The position numbers and the translations under genes are program-made. Shown here piece after piece: positions 59,774-64,000 of a stretch of DNA of 64,000 nt. The notes beneath the pieces were generated by a model. That model was not told the origin of the DNA. It searched no databases and was given only the letters and a program-made list of their open reading frames with translations. The stretch covers positions 90,001-154,000 of the forward strand of contig JASANG010002100.1 in assembly GCA_030248215.1 (NCBI GenBank), given 5' to 3'. Position 1 is the first letter of the stretch, and each line of letters opens with the position of its first letter. This DNA comes from Enoplolaimus lenunculus (taxonomy: Eukaryota; Nematoda; Enoplea; Enoplida; Thoracostomopsidae).

Positions 59774-60005
59774 CTTTGGGCCCACATTCTCCACTGTGTA
59801 TAGTAACTATCTTCAGTTAGTAATACGTTATCAAACTCACTAACTATTGCAGTTGTTGAACTCAAAATTGATACAGGAGTACAGCAAACCATAAGCCAAA
59901 ACTGTGGTGTATTTTGAGCCTCTGCATTCACTGATTCCAAAATTACAACGCCTATCACCAACTGGTGATAGGTGCCACACGGCATTTGAGAATACAAGCC
60001 CTGGA
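59774..60005. mobile_element. Foldback MITE, family R, copy 3
   Basis: Right arm (minus strand) CAGGGCTTGTATTCTCAAAT then GGCACCTATCACC; left arm GGGCCCACATTCTCCACTGT is degraded. CACCAACTGGTGATAGGTG inside is a separate small palindrome. Confidence 0.55.
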
Positions 60006-60289
60006 TTCCAGTAGGACACATGATATTCTAAAAGCCAATATATTGAGTATTATTATTGTAATTTTAGTTGAATCCTTCTAGCATGATGCTAAATCTTTAG
60101 CAATTAACGTAGTGGTAATTGACTGAAATATGTTTCCGACAAATGAACCAAAACCAAACTTACTTGTTTTTTCAATTAAAATTGACAATTGGTGTAAAAT
60201 AGTATTTAGAAATACATGATCATGTTTATATAATCATACACACTTAAAATATGACAATAACCGTTTACGCTAACCGTTACTCACGACTA

Positions 60290-60627
60290 CTGGCTCCGGC
60301 TCCGGTAGAATTTTTGCCGGAGATTCCGGCAATTTCGGTAGTAAAATTTTGCTAAGTTTTGATAAAATTTATCTATTTGGCGCGTTCAGTTTTAACGTTT
60401 GGAACATATTTTGAGGAAAAAATTGTCGAGGTTTCGTAAAAACATAAGTGTAAAGTCAAACGATTTTACAACACATTGCAGATATTTGCTAAAATTAACA
60501 AAATATCATTTTAACTACCTAATTTCACCTCACCTCCGGTTTCACATTTGGCTCCGGCTTTGGCAAATCTTGTTGACCTCCGGCTCCGGCTCCGGTTCAG
60601 GTATAATTCACCTCCGGTTGTACCCTG
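60290..60627. mobile_element. Family-D-like MITE, GGCTCC variant
   Basis: Left CTGGCTCCGGCTCCGG, right CTCCGGTTGTACCCTG. Uses GGCTCC hexamers where other D copies have GGTTCC. Confidence 0.75.
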
Positions 60628-60640
60628 GTCATACTAGCAT

Positions 60641-61573
60641 ACCAGTCGTAGTGGGACTACATTTATTGAGCGAAGCTCGAACACACGTAAGCATTTAAGG
60701 TAATATGCAAATTACTTATTAGCTAACTATTCATTCATCGGTTTTGGAGGTTTGTAAGCAATTTTCTCAGATTCCTCGCACCCCAAAACCCTTCAGCCAC
60801 CCTAATAATATTTGGAATAATCTAAAAAAACCTAATTTTGTCTTGTCAATTACGCTATGCAAATTAGCTATTAGCTAACTATTCAATTATCGGTTTTGGA
60901 GGTTTGTAAACAATTTATTCAGATTCCTTGCACCCAAAAACCTTCAGTAAATCCTAATTATTATTGAAATGATTTACAAAGTCCTAGTTTTGTCTTGTCA
61001 GTTAAGCTAATATGCAAATTATCTATTAGCTAACTATACAATTATCGGTTTTGGATGTTTGTAAACTATTTATTCAAATTCCTCGCACCTGAAAAGCCTT
61101 TAGTGCTGAAAGTATATTGCTTTTAACCTTAATAATTAGTGAAATATTGTAAAAAGTCCTAATTTAGGCTTATAAACTATGTTAATATGCAAATAATTAT
61201 CTATTAGCTAACTGCTCAATTATCGGTTTTGGAGGTTTGTAAACAGTCTACGCAGATTCCTCCCATCCAAAAATTCTTTAATGCTAAAATTAGATTGCTT
61301 CTGACTGTAATAATTAGTGACATATTGTGGAAAGTCCAAATTTAGACTTAATTAATTATGGAAATTAGCCTGTGGCTAATAAACGGCTTAAAATTTTAAA
61401 ACCCCAATGCGTGGTTAACACCCCAGGATGATTGGCTTTCAAACAAAAAAAATGTTTATCAAAATGGGTTCATCCGTTCCTGAGATTCTTTTCGGACAGA
61501 CAGACGGACAGACGGACGGACATCCACCTTTCGACCCCCAAGTACAAAACGTAAGTTTCGATTCGCTCAATAA
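60641..61573 (-). mobile_element. Non-autonomous element, family I, copy 2 (inverted)
   Basis: Begins ACCAGTCGTAGTGGGACTAC then ATTTATTGAGCGAAGC and ends TTTCGATTCGCTCAATAA. Contains the same four internal units and the GACGGACAGACGGACGGACA run, but lacks the perfect hairpin of copy 1. Confidence 0.88.
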
Positions 61574-61809
61574 TTAATTTGCGTATGTGAAACTCATCGG
61601 GAATGCTGCTTTCGCAACTGGGACGATTTCAACTTTAATAATATGGATTACTGGTATTTAGGCTAACAATAACTGAACATCAGACGTGGAAATATCACTA
61701 AACGCAAATTCAGATTCAAATAAAACACGCGATCAAATGCTTGATTTTTCAAGATGAGTTTAGGTATCAATTCAAATTATAACGTTAGTTTAAGTATAAG
61801 ATTAATTTA

Positions 61810-62145
61810 ACCAAGAGTGGATGGTCACTTTAACAAGAGCGTGCAACTACCGAAATTTGTGTGGTACAAAATGTACCACCGGGCGTTGCATTTTTGGCCG
61901 GTCCCCTTTGTTTACAGGGGGGTTGTTGATGGTTGAAATGTAGAATGCGCATGGTTTTAAAATTATAAACGGACTTAGTTTACAACTGCAACATTTCAAC
62001 GTCAAAAATTGAAAAAATTGTCAAACTTGACTCCGCCTTAAATAAGGAGGGAGGCGAAAAACGCAACGCGTGCCGGGTACATTCTTTTGTACACAGAATT
62101 TACAAAGTTGCACACTCTTGTTATAAAGAGTGATCATCCACTCTT
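61810..62145. mobile_element. Foldback MITE, family E, copy 5
   Basis: ACCAAGAGTGGATGGTCACT to AGTGATCATCCACTCTTG, flanked by ATTTAAC and ATTTAAG. Arms TGTGTGGTACAAAATGTACC and CGGGCGTTGCATTTTTGGCC. Confidence 0.87.
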
Positions 62146-62272
62146 GATTTAAGTTTAAAACTCCACTAGAAAAGAAGTTTATAAAATACTCTAATGACGT
62201 TAGTTTCTTTGACATCACACTTGCTGAAGTATGGGTCATATTCAGTGGTGTGGATACATACCCGCGTTCATG

Positions 62273-62441
62273 TCAAGCCCGTAGCCCGCTCACCTGCTAG
62301 GAGATACGAAACAACTTTTCAGGAAAGGCATACAAAGGTTTTCGTTGACCTACAAGCAAGGTTGAAGATTTTGTACGGGGATGGCAAAATTTTCCAGGAG
62401 AGGGATGAATCCCATTGGCACCCGTCTTGCCTACGGGGCCC
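62273..62441 (+). mobile_element. hAT-type MITE, family A
   Basis: AAGCCCGTAGCCCGCTCACC to TTGCCTACGGGGCCC; centre GACCTACAAGCAAGGTTGAA. Confidence 0.85.
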
Positions 62442-62968
62442 AGCTTATATAGCTCAAAAAGCTGTACTTATTTTAGGGAGTGCAAACTAATTATAGCGTA
62501 GTTGTTATGAGCATTGCTGGCACGTGCTTGGTGGTATAATTATGATGTGTTTTGGCGTCTCTTACATCATTCAAATTATATTGTTATGCGTCAACTAACT
62601 GATTTGACAAATTAGCCAATTCGAGTACAGATTGCTCGGACGTGCATAGACCAATGTGTTACCGTTATTTTTGCGCAAACTCGAATCCAAATTTTATACT
62701 TTAACAATATTGAAAATGAAATTTTAGAAGAAACATAAATGGTTTGGTCAACGATCCTTTCAGGAACGTAGCCAGGGTTTACCAAAGGGACGCCGCCGCT
62801 GCGCCCCCAAGACTGCTGTGCCACCCCCCACTGAGCTGAGTTAGCATTTGAAGACATTTAGAAATTTTTATTTTATGTATCTAATGTATCAGTATCAGCG
62901 TTTCTCTAGATTCCTGCGATGTTCAAGATTAACATTGCTTTGGGGATCGAAACCAAAATTTTGCTCTA

Positions 62969-63178
62969 CGCTGCAAAAAAATGGTGAGTCAAATTGACTC
63001 TCTCCGAAATAGGCTCTACGGGACTACACAAACTGAGTCAAATTTGACTCCGACAGAGTCAAATTCTGCTGACTGAGTTGCACGTTTGACTCTGGCGGAG
63101 GCGCATTTGACTCAGTTTGTGTAGTCCCGTAGAGCCTATTTCGGAGAGAGTCAATTTGACTCACCAGTTTTTGCAGTG
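62969..63178. mobile_element. Palindromic MITE, family F, copy 4
   Basis: GCTGCAAAAAAATGGTGAGT to CACCAGTTTTTGCAGTG, flanked by TA. Its arms carry GGCTCTACGGGACTACACAA and the exact complement on the other side, where the other copies have GGCTTTTCCTGACTACACAA: a paired change. Confidence 0.88.
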
Positions 63179-64000
63179 TAAGATTAAGTGCAAAAATTGT
63201 GCTTCCATTCTTTCGTGCTTGGCTTACAAGCTTTGTCGCTACTGCATATATCGTGGCCTCCGTCAAAGAATCGGGTCTTATAAAAATGTAAGTAGTTCCT
63301 AGTTTGCTTCGCTCGCGATTTTTCTTTCACTATCACACTTTGGCAATTTTAGGTTGTCTCACTGAACGCTCAACAATACGTTGTCAGCCGTTCAAAATTC
63401 TTCTGTACCCCAAAAACCTGTCCTAGAACTCCCGTAAAATTCCACTGAAATTTTACTCCTTATGGCTTAGTGTATTTGGTGCTTCCCCTTAAGCTTGACA
63501 TATGACCCCGCTTAAGCTGGCAACCTTTTCGAGTCTAGCTAGCTACGTGCCTGGCTACTTATAGGCGAGTGGCGTTTTCTCGAATGCCTGTAAGAGGTTT
63601 ATGACTAAATATTTTACTTAGGCTTAGGGTCAGTTTTAAACCTATCCTTATAGGCTTACGCTCAGGCTTACAAATATATTTTGGCTATACTGCTGCGTCC
63701 CTGAAAGTAACATTGGTTACGCTTAACAGGACCAAAAACAAAGTTGTTTTGTTACCTAAAGCAAAAAATTCTCATCTGCAAGCAATGAATTACAATTTGC
63801 CTAATAATTCAACTAATCTCAACTTCTTAACGGGCCCATACCCGGGGGGACTCAGCTCCCCTGGAAGAATACCCTAGAAAATTTTCACCCTTGCTTATAA
63901 GTCATCAAAAACCCTTGAAATGCCACTCTTGAAAACTTTTCTACCCCCTGGCAAGGTGAGCTGGATGTGTTCTTGCATCATTTAGCAAGCGAAAGCTAAA

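Larger units (their letters stand above)
59666..64000 (-). other. Upstream of first visible exon: 5' intron or flank, repeat-rich
   Basis: Family R (59774-60005), family D-like (60290-60627), family I inverted copy (60641-61573), family E (61810-62145), family A (62273-62441), family F (62969-63178), family-K fragment (63610-63715), family A (63832-63966). No upstream coding exon, promoter or CpG-rich start was recognised. 60010-60280, 62445-62965 and 63180-63600 show nothing clear, apart from a weak C/A-like remnant near 63300 and 63530. Confidence 0.7.

Noticed and set aside
59764-60021. 85-residue minus-strand frame that at first looked like a membrane-protein fragment upstream of the MRL exon
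   Set aside because: It coincides with family-R foldback sequence also present at 2034 and 39215; no domain fits.

Overview
The window is invertebrate-type metazoan DNA: a long, intron-rich gene with canonical GT-AG splice sites, set in moderately AT-rich sequence full of short non-autonomous DNA transposons, foldback elements and minisatellites. The species cannot be named from the sequence. The strong divergence from vertebrate paralogues and the MITE density fit a marine invertebrate, but that is inference.

One host gene can be read and it runs on the minus strand through almost the whole window. It encodes an MRL protein (MIG-10 / RIAM / Lamellipodin / Pico), the Ras/Rap effector scaffolds that link small GTPases to talin, integrins and Ena/VASP-driven actin assembly. 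Thirteen exons were placed by translation, splice sites and phase: 59665-59563, 25419-25116, 24223-23952, 22006-21701, 11468-11400, 9988-9911, 6392-6233, 4687-4566, 3917-3843, 3545-3402, 2379-2269, 1627-1526 and 489-1. All phases agree and they give 778 codons without a stop. In order they carry two short acidic/amphipathic helices like the talin-binding sites of RIAM, a Pro/Ser-rich region, a charged coiled coil, the RA domain, a linker, the PH domain (split over three exons) and the start of the low-complexity C-terminal tail. The first exon(s) lie upstream of 59665 and the end of the tail lies left of position 1.

The introns are repeat deposits. The largest (59562-25420, about 34 kb) and the 10 kb intron 21700-11469 hold most of them. 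Recognisable families (labels are mine): A, about 20 hAT-type MITEs with ends GGCCCGTAGCC, several with perfect 8-bp target duplications; B and C, hAT-type with CAGTGGCGGATCC ends; D, hAT-type with CAGGGTGCAACCGG ends; E, F, G, H, P, R and T, foldback elements; I, two 0.95 kb inverted copies 38 kb apart; K, elements rich in TTAGGC-like hexamers. Tandem arrays include a 22-bp satellite of about 100 copies (6969-9187), a 53-bp satellite of about 43 copies with an 8-mer higher-order repeat (19014-21289), a 26-bp array (42818-43186), and 31-, 85-, 110-, 144- and ~205-bp repeats. No transposase, reverse transcriptase or other element-encoded protein was recognised, so these MITEs must have been moved by enzymes encoded elsewhere.

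Most points of interest are where repeats touch the gene: tandem repeats ending exactly at a splice donor (9910), a foldback MITE ending a few bases from the RA-exon donor (6232), nested insertions with clean target duplications that give relative ages, and two exon-like, Pro-containing open segments in the intron between the RA and PH exons.
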